Origin: CAZYWA01 sp964650975 [NCBI: uncultured bacterium]
Lineage (GTDB): Bacteria; JADJOY01
Reading direction: 5' to 3'
Length of the DNA stretch: 5,602 nucleotides
Assembly: GCA_964650975.1 (NCBI GenBank)
Contig: CAZYWA010000522.1
Location: 1-5,602, forward strand
Position numbers and translations under genes: made by a program. Positions 1 to 5,587 of the stretch are shown piece by piece (within the stretch, counting starts at the first letter, position 1; every line of letters starts with the position of its first letter). Under the pieces are notes generated by a model that saw only the letters and a list, made by a program, of their open reading frames with translations, was not told where the DNA came from and made no database searches.

Positions 1-174
1 TTCGCGCACCTCGAGAGCATCGGCGCGCTGACGCAGCACCTCGGTCGCGAGCTCGCAGGCTTGCACGAATCGTTCGAGGCGTTGCTCGGGAGTGAGCCGC
101 GCCGGGTCCGTCGCCGGTGGTTCGAGCACCGGCAACGTTGCCCAACCAGGCAGCCCTGCTTGCTTCGCTTCCAT
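1..174 (-). CDS. Unrecognised protein, N-terminal 58 residues only
   Basis: An open frame starts at an ATG at 174 and runs off the left edge without a stop, so only 58 residues are visible. They begin MEAKQAGLPGWATLPVLEPP, a proline-rich and probably extended start. Next comes a likely amphipathic helix around residues 28-58 (TPEQRLERFVQACELATEVL, then RQRADALEVRE). Codons favour G or C in the third position, as in the neighbours, and the residue mix is far more protein-like than the arginine-rich alternative frame that starts at 187. No signal peptide or catalytic motif is visible, and I do not recognise the family. It lies 32 bases after the bioA stop on the same strand, so it is probably co-transcribed as the third gene of the bio operon. 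It does not resemble BioD, BioB, BioC or BioH. No strong ribosome binding site is seen; a GAGGT about 14 bases upstream is too far away to be ideal. Confidence 0.55.
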   Translation of the reverse strand, partial: MEAKQAGLPGWATLPVLEPPATDPARLTPEQRLERFVQACELATEVLRQRADALEVRE

Positions 175-206
175 GTCGATCGATCATACCTCGGTACGCA
201 CGGCGG

Positions 207-1574
207 TCACGCGCCGCGAGGGAGAACCTCGTCGATCGATTCGCGGACCGCTCGCGCCAGCAACTCGATCTCGTCGCGGCTGATGGCGAGCGGCGGCATG
301 AGCACCACGACGTCGCCGAGCGGGCGCAGGATGACACCGCGCTTCCGTGCCGCGAGGATCACGCGGTGGCCGATGCGGTCGCCGTAGTCGAATTCGGCCT
401 TGGTGGTGCGATCGCGCACCAGCTCGACCCCCACCATGAGCCCGCGTTGGCGGATCTCGCCGACGTGCGGATGCTCGGCCAGCGACGCGAGCGCGGCCGC
501 CAGCAACTCGCCCTTCTCGTCGACGGTGCCGACGAGCGCGGTCCGCTCGAGGAGATCGATGTTGGCGATCGCCGCGGCGCACGCGAGCGGGTTCCCGGTG
601 TACGTGTGGCCGTGGAAGAACGTGCGCCGGTCGCGGAATTCGGCCAGAAAGCCCTCGAAAACGCGCTCGGTCGCGAGCGTCGCCGCGAGCGGCAGGTAGC
701 CGCCGGTGATTCCTTTCGCCAGGCACAGGAGGTCCGGTACAACTCCTTCGCGCTGGCACGCGAACATCGTGCCGGTGCGGCCGAAGCCCGTGGCGACCTC
801 GTCGGTGATGAGCAGCACGCCCGCGCGATCGCAAAGCTCACGGACGCGCCTCAGGAAGCCGGCGGGCTGCACCAGCATCCCGGCCGCGCCCTGCACTTGC
901 GGCTCGATCACCACCGCCACGATCTCGTCCGCCCGCTCCGCCAGCAGCATTTCGAGCGGCGCCAGACACGCCACCTCGCAGCTCGGGTAGCTCTTTCCGA
1001 TCGGGCAGCGGAAGCAGTAGGGCGACGGCACGCGCAGCGTCTCGAAGAGCAGCGGCCGGTAGACCTGATGAAAAAGGTCGATGCCGCCCACGCTCACCGA
1101 GCCCAGCGTGTCGCCGTGATACGCGTTCTCGAAGCACACGAAGCGCTTCTTGGCGCTCCCGCCAGGCTGCTGCTGCCAGAACTGGTACGCGATCTTGAGC
1201 GCGATCTCGACCGCCGTGGAGCCCGAGTCGGAATAGAAGACGCGCGTCAGGCCCCGCGGCGCGATCCGCACCAGGCGTTCCGCCAGCTCGATCGAGGGAA
1301 CGCTCGCGAGTCCGAGCAAGGTCGAGTGCGCGACCCGGTCGAGCTGCGCGCGCACCGCGTCGTCGATCTCGGGAACGCGATGGCCGTGGACCGTCACCCA
1401 CAGGCTCGACACGCCGTCGAGATAGCGACGCCCATGGACGTCGATCAGCCAGTTCCCTTCGGCGCGCTCGACGATGAGCGGCGGCTCCTCCATCCACCCC
1501 TTCATCTGGGTGAACGGGTGCCAGACGTGCTTGCGATCGATCTCCTCGAGCCGGCGGATCTCCTCGGTGTTCAC
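207..1574 (-). CDS. bioA: 7,8-diaminononanoate aminotransferase BioA (class III PLP enzyme)
   Basis: This cytosolic PLP enzyme aminates KAPA to 7,8-diaminopelargonic acid, the antepenultimate step of biotin synthesis. At 455 residues it has full family length. Motifs in order: WHPFTQ (18-23), [13 protein letters not shown] (53-65), SDSGSTAVE at the PLP phosphate site (115-123), YHGDT (152-156), IEPQVQGA (223-230), [13 protein letters not shown] (256-268) with the ring-nitrogen Asp258, LAKGITGGY (285-293) with Schiff-base Lys287, and [12 protein letters not shown] (320-331). The start is GTG at 1574, supported by GAGGA four bases upstream, and the gap after bioF is 21 bases. By recall of the E. 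coli and B. subtilis proteins, it resembles the B. subtilis type: Phe21 replaces E. coli Tyr17 and Leu58 replaces Trp52, both at the substrate site. The amino donor may therefore be lysine rather than S-adenosylmethionine (inference). Residues 187-203 hold four cysteines (C187, C190, C199, C203). Confidence 0.95.
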   Translation of the reverse strand: MNTEEIRRLEEIDRKHVWHPFTQMKGWMEEPPLIVERAEGNWLIDVHGRRYLDGVSSLWVTVHGHRVPEIDDAVRAQLDRVAHSTLLGLASVPSIELAERLVRIAPRGLTRVFYSDSGSTAVEIALKIAYQFWQQQPGGSAKKRFVCFENAYHGDTLGSVSVGGIDLFHQVYRPLLFETLRVPSPYCFRCPIGKSYPSCEVACLAPLEMLLAERADEIVAVVIEPQVQGAAGMLVQPAGFLRRVRELCDRAGVLLITDEVATGFGRTGTMFACQREGVVPDLLCLAKGITGGYLPLAATLATERVFEGFLAEFRDRRTFFHGHTYTGNPLACAAAIANIDLLERTALVGTVDEKGELLAAALASLAEHPHVGEIRQRGLMVGVELVRDRTTKAEFDYGDRIGHRVILAARKRGVILRPLGDVVVLMPPLAISRDEIELLARAVRESIDEVLPRGA

Positions 1575-1578
1575 GAAT

Positions 1579-1583
1579 TCCTC
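1579..1583 (-). promoter_or_regulatory. Ribosome binding site of bioA
   Basis: On the minus strand GAGGA lies four bases before the GTG at 1574. It settles the choice of GTG as the bioA start and lies inside the 21-base gap after the bioF stop, so bioA can be translated independently of bioF. Confidence 0.7.
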
Positions 1584-1595
1584 GGGAAAAGGCGA

Positions 1596-2810
1596 TCAGC
1601 GAATGGTGCCGGTGGCCCGACCCGCGCCGGCGAAGGCCGCGAGCGCCCGCTCGACGTGCTCGTCGGTCATGGTGGCCATGAGCGTCACGCGAATGCGCGA
1701 CGTCCCGTCCGGCACCGTGGGCGGACGGATGCCGCTCGCGAGCACGCCGCGCTCGAGGAGCGCGGCCGCGAGCGCCATCGTCGGCCGCGCCTCGCCGATC
1801 ATCACCGGGACGATGGGGATCTCGGGCTCGCCAGCGAGGCGGTAACCCAACGCACCGAGGCCCGAGCGCAGCCGCCGCGCGAGCGCCCCGAGCCGCGCGC
1901 GCCGCTCCGGCTCCTCCCGCACCACATCGAGCGCCGCGCGGCTCGCCGCCGCCACGGCCGGCGGCAGCGCGGTGGTGAACACGAAGCTCCGCGCCGCGTT
2001 GAGCAGGAGCTCGACCACTCCCCGGGTGCTCGCGACGTACGCTCCGAAGCTGCCCAGTGCTTTCCCGAGCGTGCCCATCTGCACGATCCGCGAGTCCGCG
2101 AGGCCCAGGTGCTCGAGGGCACCCCGCCCCGTGGCACCCAGCACTCCGCTCGCATGCGCCTCGTCGACGTAGAGCAGCGCATCGGCGCGCCGCGCCAGCG
2201 CCACCAGGTCGCCGAGCGGCGCCAGGTCCGCGTCCATAGAGAAGAGCGTGTCGGTGACGAGCAGCGCGCGGCGGAACCGATCTCGGTCGGCGAGCTTGCG
2301 GGCGGCGTCGACGACGTCGCCGTGGCGATACACCCGCACCTCGGCGTGGCTCAGGCGGGTGCCGTCGATCAGGCTCGCGTGGTTGAGCTGGTCGGAGAGG
2401 ATCAGATCGCCCTTGCCGGCGAGCACCGGAATCACGCCGCAGCTCGCGTGGTAACCGGAGTTGAAGAGCAACGCCGCTTCCGTACCCTTCCACTCGGCGA
2501 TCGACCGCTCGAGATCGTCGTGGGCCGACATGTTGCCCGAGATGAGCCGGCTTGCTCCGGCGCCCGTCCCGGAGTCCTCGAGGGCGCGCACGGCCGCGCG
2601 CACCAGACGCGGATCGTTCGCGAGACCGAGGTAGTTGTTGGAGCAAAGACAGAGCACCCGGCGGCCGTCGATCGTGACCTCAGGCCCCTGGGCGCCTTCG
2701 ATCGTGCGCAGCGCGCGCTTGAGGTCCTGGCGATCGAGCTGGGCCAGCTCTTGGGCCACGAACGCCAGCGGGTCCGAGGCTTGGGCCGGGGGAGTGGGTA
2801 GGCTGCGCAT
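1596..2810 (-). CDS. bioF: 8-amino-7-oxononanoate synthase BioF
   Basis: This PLP-dependent alpha-oxoamine synthase condenses L-alanine with pimeloyl-ACP or pimeloyl-CoA, releasing CO2, to give KAPA. From the ATG at 2810 it has 404 residues, close to the family's usual 380-400. Visible motifs are SNNYLGLA (57-64), GTGAGASRLISG (81-92), NSGYHASCGV (117-126), LNHASLIDG (142-150), TDTLFSMDAD (186-195), YVDEAHASG (214-222) with Asp216 and His219 that hold the PLP ring, GTLGKALGSFG (246-256) with Schiff-base Lys250, and IRPPTVP (361-367). The frame stays open upstream to an ATG at 2906, but that extension crosses the promoter and operator candidates and has no BioF-like sequence, so the 2810 start is preferred. 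No Shine-Dalgarno sequence is obvious, and a leader of only about 20-25 bases is predicted. It is the first gene of bioF-bioA-orf and is divergent from thiS. Confidence 0.95.
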   Translation of the reverse strand: MRSLPTPPAQASDPLAFVAQELAQLDRQDLKRALRTIEGAQGPEVTIDGRRVLCLCSNNYLGLANDPRLVRAAVRALEDSGTGAGASRLISGNMSAHDDLERSIAEWKGTEAALLFNSGYHASCGVIPVLAGKGDLILSDQLNHASLIDGTRLSHAEVRVYRHGDVVDAARKLADRDRFRRALLVTDTLFSMDADLAPLGDLVALARRADALLYVDEAHASGVLGATGRGALEHLGLADSRIVQMGTLGKALGSFGAYVASTRGVVELLLNAARSFVFTTALPPAVAAASRAALDVVREEPERRARLGALARRLRSGLGALGYRLAGEPEIPIVPVMIGEARPTMALAAALLERGVLASGIRPPTVPDGTSRIRVTLMATMTDEHVERALAAFAGAGRATGTIR

Positions 2811-2838
2811 GGTCGTGGGACGATCTGCCGAAGGCACT

Positions 2839-2867
2839 GAATTAGCGACAGAATTTCGGATCGTCAA
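2839..2867 (-). promoter_or_regulatory. Candidate sigma-70 promoter of the bioF operon
   Basis: Reading the minus strand, TTGACG (2867-2862) matches five of six bases of the -35 consensus. A weak -10 follows, either GCTAAT (2846-2841, four of six, spacer 15) or TAATTC (2844-2839, two of six, spacer 17). Transcription would start near 2830-2834, giving a leader of about 20-25 bases before the ATG at 2810. The segment is visibly AT-richer than the genes. The -35 is good but the -10 is poor, so this is a candidate only. Confidence 0.45.
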
Positions 2868-2878
2868 TCTGTCGATAA
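2842..2878. promoter_or_regulatory. 37-base inverted repeat, candidate operator between bioF and thiS
   Basis: The arms TTAGCGACAGA (2842-2852) and TCTGTCGATAA (2868-2878) are reverse complements at 10 of 11 positions and are separated by 15 bases. The left arm overlaps the proposed bioF -10 and the right arm lies just upstream of its -35, so a dimeric repressor here would cover the promoter. It could also act on thiS, which starts 62 bases to the right. Arm length and spacing resemble BirA-type operators, but the arm sequence does not match the known consensus well. The binding protein is unknown. Confidence 0.5.
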
Positions 2879-2892
2879 CATGTGGTTTACGG
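2861..2892. promoter_or_regulatory. BirA-like biotin operator candidate upstream of bioF
   Basis: The plus strand reads TCGTCAATC (2861-2869), then 14 bases, then GGTTTACGG (2884-2892). The known BirA operator is TTGTAAACC, about 14-16 bases, then GGTTTACAA, with a TTGTCAACC variant in GC-rich genomes. The left half matches that variant at 7 of 9 positions and the right half matches at 7 of 9. It covers the bioF -35 and the DNA just upstream, the right place for biotin-responsive repression. No birA gene is in the window, so its use by BirA is inference. Confidence 0.4.
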
Positions 2893-2939
2893 CGTCCTGG
2901 GGACACCGGAGGCGGCGCGTGCTACGACTGCGGCTCGAC

Positions 2940-3140
2940 ATGAAGCTGACCGTGAACGGCGAGCCGCGCGAGGTCCCGGACGCGATCACCGTGTCCGGTC
3001 TGCTCGTTCATCTGGGGCTCGACCAGCGGCTCGGGGCGGTCGAGGTGAATCGCGAGGTCGTGCCGAAATCCCGTCATGCCGAGCACTCCCTCGCGGACGG
3101 TGACGCGGTCGAGATCATCCGTTTCGTGGGAGGAGGCTGA
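2940..3140 (+). CDS. thiS: Sulfur carrier protein ThiS
   Basis: ThiS is a small ubiquitin-fold protein. Its C-terminal glycine is adenylylated (by ThiF), converted to a thiocarboxylate, and delivers sulfur to ThiG for the thiazole ring of thiamine. This copy has 66 residues, the usual length, opening with the beta strand MKLTVNGEPREV and ending VGGG, so the required terminal Gly-Gly is present. The core includes AITVSGLLVHLGL (15-27), VEVNREVVPKS (34-44) and LADGDAVEIIRFVGGG (51-66), all typical of the family. The ATG at 2940 is chosen because it matches the family start; the frame is open upstream to 2880 but that part looks non-coding. No clear ribosome binding site is present. The codons for the glycine tail also form the ribosome binding site of thiG, whose start codon directly follows the stop. 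Confidence 0.93.
   Translation: MKLTVNGEPREVPDAITVSGLLVHLGLDQRLGAVEVNREVVPKSRHAEHSLADGDAVEIIRFVGGG
3131..3136 (+). promoter_or_regulatory. Ribosome binding site of thiG inside the thiS tail
   Basis: AGGAGG, a perfect Shine-Dalgarno core, lies four bases before the GTG at 3141. The same bases encode part of the essential Gly-Gly end of ThiS. It supports the GTG start of thiG and couples translation of the two genes. Confidence 0.8.
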
Positions 3141-3929
3141 GTGAGTCCCAACCCGAGTGAAGACGTCCTGCGCATCGGCACACGCGTGTTCCGCTCGCGG
3201 CTCATCGTGGGCACCGGGAAGTACGCGTCCTTCGAGCAAACCCGCGAGGCGATCGATCGCTCGGGTGCCGAGGTGGTGACGGTCGCGGTGCGGCGCGTGA
3301 ACATCACCAATCCCGACGAGCCCAACCTCCTCGACCATCTCGATCTGAAACGCATCACCATCCTCCCCAACACCGCCGGCTGCTTCGACGCCGAGTCGGC
3401 GCTGCGCACCGCACGGCTCGCTCGCGAGGCCGGCGTGGGAAATCTGGTGAAGCTCGAGGTGATCGGCGATCCCAAGACGCTCTTCCCCGACAACGAAGCC
3501 ACGCTCCAGGCGGCACGCGAGCTGGTGAAGGAAGGCTTCGAGGTGTGGCCCTACACGCTCGACGACCCGATCGCGTGCCGCAAGCTCGCCGACATGGGGT
3601 GCGCCGCCGTGATGCCGCTCGCGGCGCCGATCGGCTCCGGGCTCGGCATCCGCAACCCGGCCAACCTGCGCATCATCCGCGAGCTGATCTCGATCCCGGT
3701 GATCGTGGACGCGGGCGTCGGCACCGCATCCGACGCCGCGGTGGCGATGGAGATGGGCATGGACGCGGTGCTCATGAACACCGCGATCGCCGGCGCCACC
3801 GATCCGCTGCTGATGGCGGACGCGATGCGGCTCGGCGTCGAAGCCGGGCGCAAGGCGTTCCTGGCCGGCCGCATGCCGCGCAAGCTCTATGCGACCGCGT
3901 CGAGCCCTCTCGATGGGCTCATCGTCTGA
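3141..3929 (+). CDS. thiG: Thiazole synthase ThiG
   Basis: ThiG is a cytosolic TIM-barrel enzyme that condenses 1-deoxy-D-xylulose 5-phosphate, dehydroglycine and sulfur from ThiS thiocarboxylate into the thiazole phosphate of thiamine. This copy has 262 residues, normal length. Motifs: [19 protein letters not shown] (10-28), [10 protein letters not shown] (46-55), [20 protein letters not shown] (75-94), LVKLEVIGD (102-110) with the DXP-imine-forming Lys104, WPYTLDDP (136-143), [15 protein letters not shown] (158-172), [19 protein letters not shown] (190-208) and MNTAIAGA (212-219). The last three groups form the phosphate-binding side of the barrel. The start is GTG at 3141, immediately after the thiS stop and with a perfect ribosome binding site; a few poorly conserved residues precede the core. 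Its end overlaps the next gene by 17 bases. The dehydroglycine source (ThiO or ThiH) is not in the window. Confidence 0.96.
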   Translation: MSPNPSEDVLRIGTRVFRSRLIVGTGKYASFEQTREAIDRSGAEVVTVAVRRVNITNPDEPNLLDHLDLKRITILPNTAGCFDAESALRTARLAREAGVGNLVKLEVIGDPKTLFPDNEATLQAARELVKEGFEVWPYTLDDPIACRKLADMGCAAVMPLAAPIGSGLGIRNPANLRIIRELISIPVIVDAGVGTASDAAVAMEMGMDAVLMNTAIAGATDPLLMADAMRLGVEAGRKAFLAGRMPRKLYATASSPLDGLIV

Positions 3930-4608
3930 CGACCGGCGCCGCGGCAGCGCGCTGCCGCGGCTTTACCTGATCACCGATCGCCACGCCGTTCGCGGCGGAG
4001 ATCTGACCGCGGCCGTCGCGGCCGCGCTCGCGGGCGGCGTGCGGCTGGTGCAGCTCCGCGAGAAGGACCTGCCGCTTGCGGAGCTCCGTTCGCTGGCCCT
4101 CGAATTGCGCGCGATCACCGCGCGCCACGGCGCGCGCTTGCTGCTCAACGCGGGCGATTCACACGATCGAATCGAGCTGGCGCGCGAGATCGGGGCCGAT
4201 GGCGTGCATCTCACCAGCACCACCGCCGTGGCCGCCAGCGAAGTGTGCCGCGTGCTGGGCGACGATGCGATCGTGGGTGTCAGTACCCACTCGCTCACCG
4301 AGGTCGAACGAGCGGTGTCCAGTGGCACCACTCTGGTCACGTTCGGCCCGGTGTTCGCGACCCCCAGCAAGAAGGGGCTGGGCGAGCCGACTGGGGTCGA
4401 GCTGCTGGCGCGTGCGACGACGGTGGCGCGGCCCGCGATGCTCTACGCGCTGGGCGGCGTCGACCCTGAACGCATCGACGCCGTGCTCGCCCAAGGCGTG
4501 CACGGCGTCGCCGTGATTCGAGCGGTTCTGGCGGCGGCCGATGCGGCGGGCAGCGCCCGCCGCATCCTGGAGCAGATCGACGGAAGCGGTCGGGCTCAGA
4601 AGCCCTGA
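3913..4608 (+). CDS. ThiE/TenI-family protein: thiamine-phosphate synthase or thiazole tautomerase
   Basis: This TIM-barrel protein of 231 residues either couples HMP-pyrophosphate to thiazole phosphate (ThiE) or aromatises the ThiG product (TenI). Motifs: LYLITDR (17-23), VQLREKD (46-52), LLLNAGD (76-82), GADGVHL (94-100), VGVSTHS (121-127), FGPVF (144-148), KKGLG (153-157), ALGGV (179-183) and HGVAVIRAV (197-205). The Asp of the usual ThiE 'IND' motif is not in place (NAGD), and the 'VHLGQED' motif reads VHLTSTT, so both Asp residues that bind magnesium pyrophosphate in ThiE look absent. [14 protein letters not shown] also recalls B. subtilis TenI (by memory). The ATG at 3913 is chosen because no usable start lies between it and LYLITDR. 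It overlaps thiG by 17 bases, lacks a ribosome binding site and is probably translationally coupled. A 24-base palindrome lies at codons 9-17. The end overlaps the convergent PuuD-like gene by 13 bases. Family certain; exact role open. Confidence 0.85.
   Translation: MGSSSDDRRRGSALPRLYLITDRHAVRGGDLTAAVAAALAGGVRLVQLREKDLPLAELRSLALELRAITARHGARLLLNAGDSHDRIELAREIGADGVHLTSTTAVAASEVCRVLGDDAIVGVSTHSLTEVERAVSSGTTLVTFGPVFATPSKKGLGEPTGVELLARATTVARPAMLYALGGVDPERIDAVLAQGVHGVAVIRAVLAAADAAGSARRILEQIDGSGRAQKP
3938..3961. repeat. 24-base perfect palindrome at the thiG-thiE junction
   Basis: The arm GCCGCGGCAG (3938-3947) is followed by CGCG and then the exact complement CTGCCGCGGC (3952-3961), so all 24 bases are self-complementary. 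In RNA it would form a 10-base-pair GC stem with a 4-base loop, starting eight bases after the thiG stop and followed by TTT (3962-3964). It lies in the poorly conserved N-terminal extension of the ThiE/TenI protein. It could be an attenuator, pause or processing element, or a DNA-binding site; the short T tract makes efficient intrinsic termination doubtful. Confidence 0.75.
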
Positions 4609-5375
4609 ACTTGACCCGCCTTCTTGTAGAGCTGCCAGACGATGTGCCAGCCGAGCGCGATGATGACGAACCAGGCGATCCAGTAGGTGTTGGCGCCGAG
4701 CCCGAAGTTGCCGCCGTAGAGGATGCTCGCGTGCTGGTTGATCATCGCGAAGAAGAGCGGCACCGAGAGATAGGTGTTGTGGCGTGAGCGAAGCCCCGCC
4801 ATCTTCACCAGGTTCGCGTCCGGCGGCGTGCCTTCCTTCACCGCCCGGATGATCTTCTGTTGCGCCGGCCAGATGCGGAACCACACGTTGAACGCCATGA
4901 TCGTGCCGAACATGGCACCGGTGTGGATCAGCGTGCCGCGGGCGCTGAACCGGCCCACGAAGACGTAGCCCAGCACGATCGCGGCACCGATCGCTCCCGC
5001 GACGATGTTCGCTTTCTTCTGATCGGCCGCGATCCCGCTCGACATGATCGCGTCGTAGGCGAAGACCGCGAGGAACGTGACCGCGATCATGATCCAGGTC
5101 GCGGTGGTGAACTCGCCGCCGTTCAGCACCGCGCGGCCGTGATAGAAGACCAGCATCAAGAGCAGCACGCCGGTGATCCAGGTCCACGCGGCGCCCCAGC
5201 GGAACCAGTAGAGCGCGCGCGGCATCAGCTCGGGGTTCACCAGCTTCTTGGTGGGGCCGTCGAGCTTCCCCTGCAGCGGACCGTTGACGAAGTTGAAGAA
5301 GTAGAGATGTCCGATCCACAGGATGCCCACCAGGATGTGCATCCAGCGGAGAAGTACGTCGAGAAGACCTGTCAT
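4596..5375 (-). CDS. PuuD-like (Urate_ox_N type) seven-helix membrane protein without cytochrome c domain
   Basis: The 259-residue protein is strongly hydrophobic, with about seven membrane segments near residues 4-30, 54-78, 92-112, 123-143, 148-168, 201-221 and 230-250. The first segment, with RWMHILVGILWIGHLYFFN (10-28), resembles the start of PuuD urate hydroxylases (Urate_ox_N family); many relatives carry a misleading 'antitermination protein NusG' label. Full-length PuuD is about 400 residues and ends in a cytochrome c domain; here there is no CxxCH and the protein stops after the last helix. Histidines at 13, 23, 79, 151, 199, 215 and 244 are possible haem or metal ligands. The start at 5375 has a good ribosome binding site (AGGGGGA, five bases upstream) and begins directly before the first helix; the frame's upstream ATG at 5453 adds unrelated sequence. 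No purine genes are nearby, so urate as substrate is unproven. Family assignment is from motif recall. Confidence 0.7.
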   Translation of the reverse strand: MTGLLDVLLRWMHILVGILWIGHLYFFNFVNGPLQGKLDGPTKKLVNPELMPRALYWFRWGAAWTWITGVLLLMLVFYHGRAVLNGGEFTTATWIMIAVTFLAVFAYDAIMSSGIAADQKKANIVAGAIGAAIVLGYVFVGRFSARGTLIHTGAMFGTIMAFNVWFRIWPAQQKIIRAVKEGTPPDANLVKMAGLRSRHNTYLSVPLFFAMINQHASILYGGNFGLGANTYWIAWFVIIALGWHIVWQLYKKAGQVQGF

Positions 5376-5380
5376 GTGCG

Positions 5381-5387
5381 TCCCCCT
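5381..5387 (-). promoter_or_regulatory. Ribosome binding site of the PuuD-like gene
   Basis: AGGGGGA on the minus strand ends five bases before the ATG at 5375. It decides between this start and the in-frame ATG at 5453, which would add 26 residues with no membrane segment. Confidence 0.65.
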
Positions 5388-5573
5388 GCTCCCAAAACGC
5401 GAATGGGTGAGCTCCCGTGAAACGCCGAGAGCCGAGTCGCGTAGAGGTAACATGGTGGTGGATCACTGGCAAAACTCGCGGGTTCTCGGTAGCGCATCCG
5501 TTCGAGGCCAGTTGGCGGCGTGGCGGCGGGCGCTCGCCCCGGGGCACGGCCGGCCATCGCATCGACGCTGAGG

Positions 5574-5587
5574 GCAGGCCGGCCTGC
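5574..5587. repeat. 14-base perfect GC palindrome near the right edge
   Basis: GCAGGCCGGCCTGC reads the same on both strands. A smaller palindrome, GGCCGGCC, lies 18 bases to its left (5548-5555). No T tract follows on either strand, so it is not a convincing intrinsic terminator. It may be chance in GC-rich DNA or part of a regulatory site for a gene beyond the edge. Confidence 0.35.

Noticed and set aside
117-2801. 894-codon open frame on the plus strand opposite bioF and bioA
   Set aside because: Its product is rich in Arg, His, Ala and Glu with no motif, and it mirrors two well-supported genes. Long antisense frames are expected in high-GC DNA.
2851-2881. Plus-strand promoter for thiS with GATAAC or TAACAT as -10
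   Set aside because: The -10 candidates match at four of six positions, but nothing resembling a -35 lies at the right distance, so it was not listed as a feature.
2811-2906. Longer bioF start at the ATG at 2906
   Set aside because: It would translate through the -35, the -10 and both operator candidates, and the extra 32 residues are unlike any BioF N-terminus. The ATG at 2810 gives the usual length.
2880-2940. TPP riboswitch before thiS
   Set aside because: I find no CTGAGA-type core or other conserved THI-element segment, and the stretch is short. A covariance search would settle it.
4120-4135. Short GC hairpin inside thiE (GCGCGCC, two bases, GGCGCGC)
   Set aside because: It is inside conserved-length coding sequence, only seven base pairs, and such stems are common by chance in GC-rich genes.
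5471-5515. tRNA-like stretch containing GGTAGCGC and GTTCGAGGC
   Set aside because: No acceptor stem, anticodon arm or correct spacing can be drawn; the resemblance to D-arm and T-loop sequences looks like chance.
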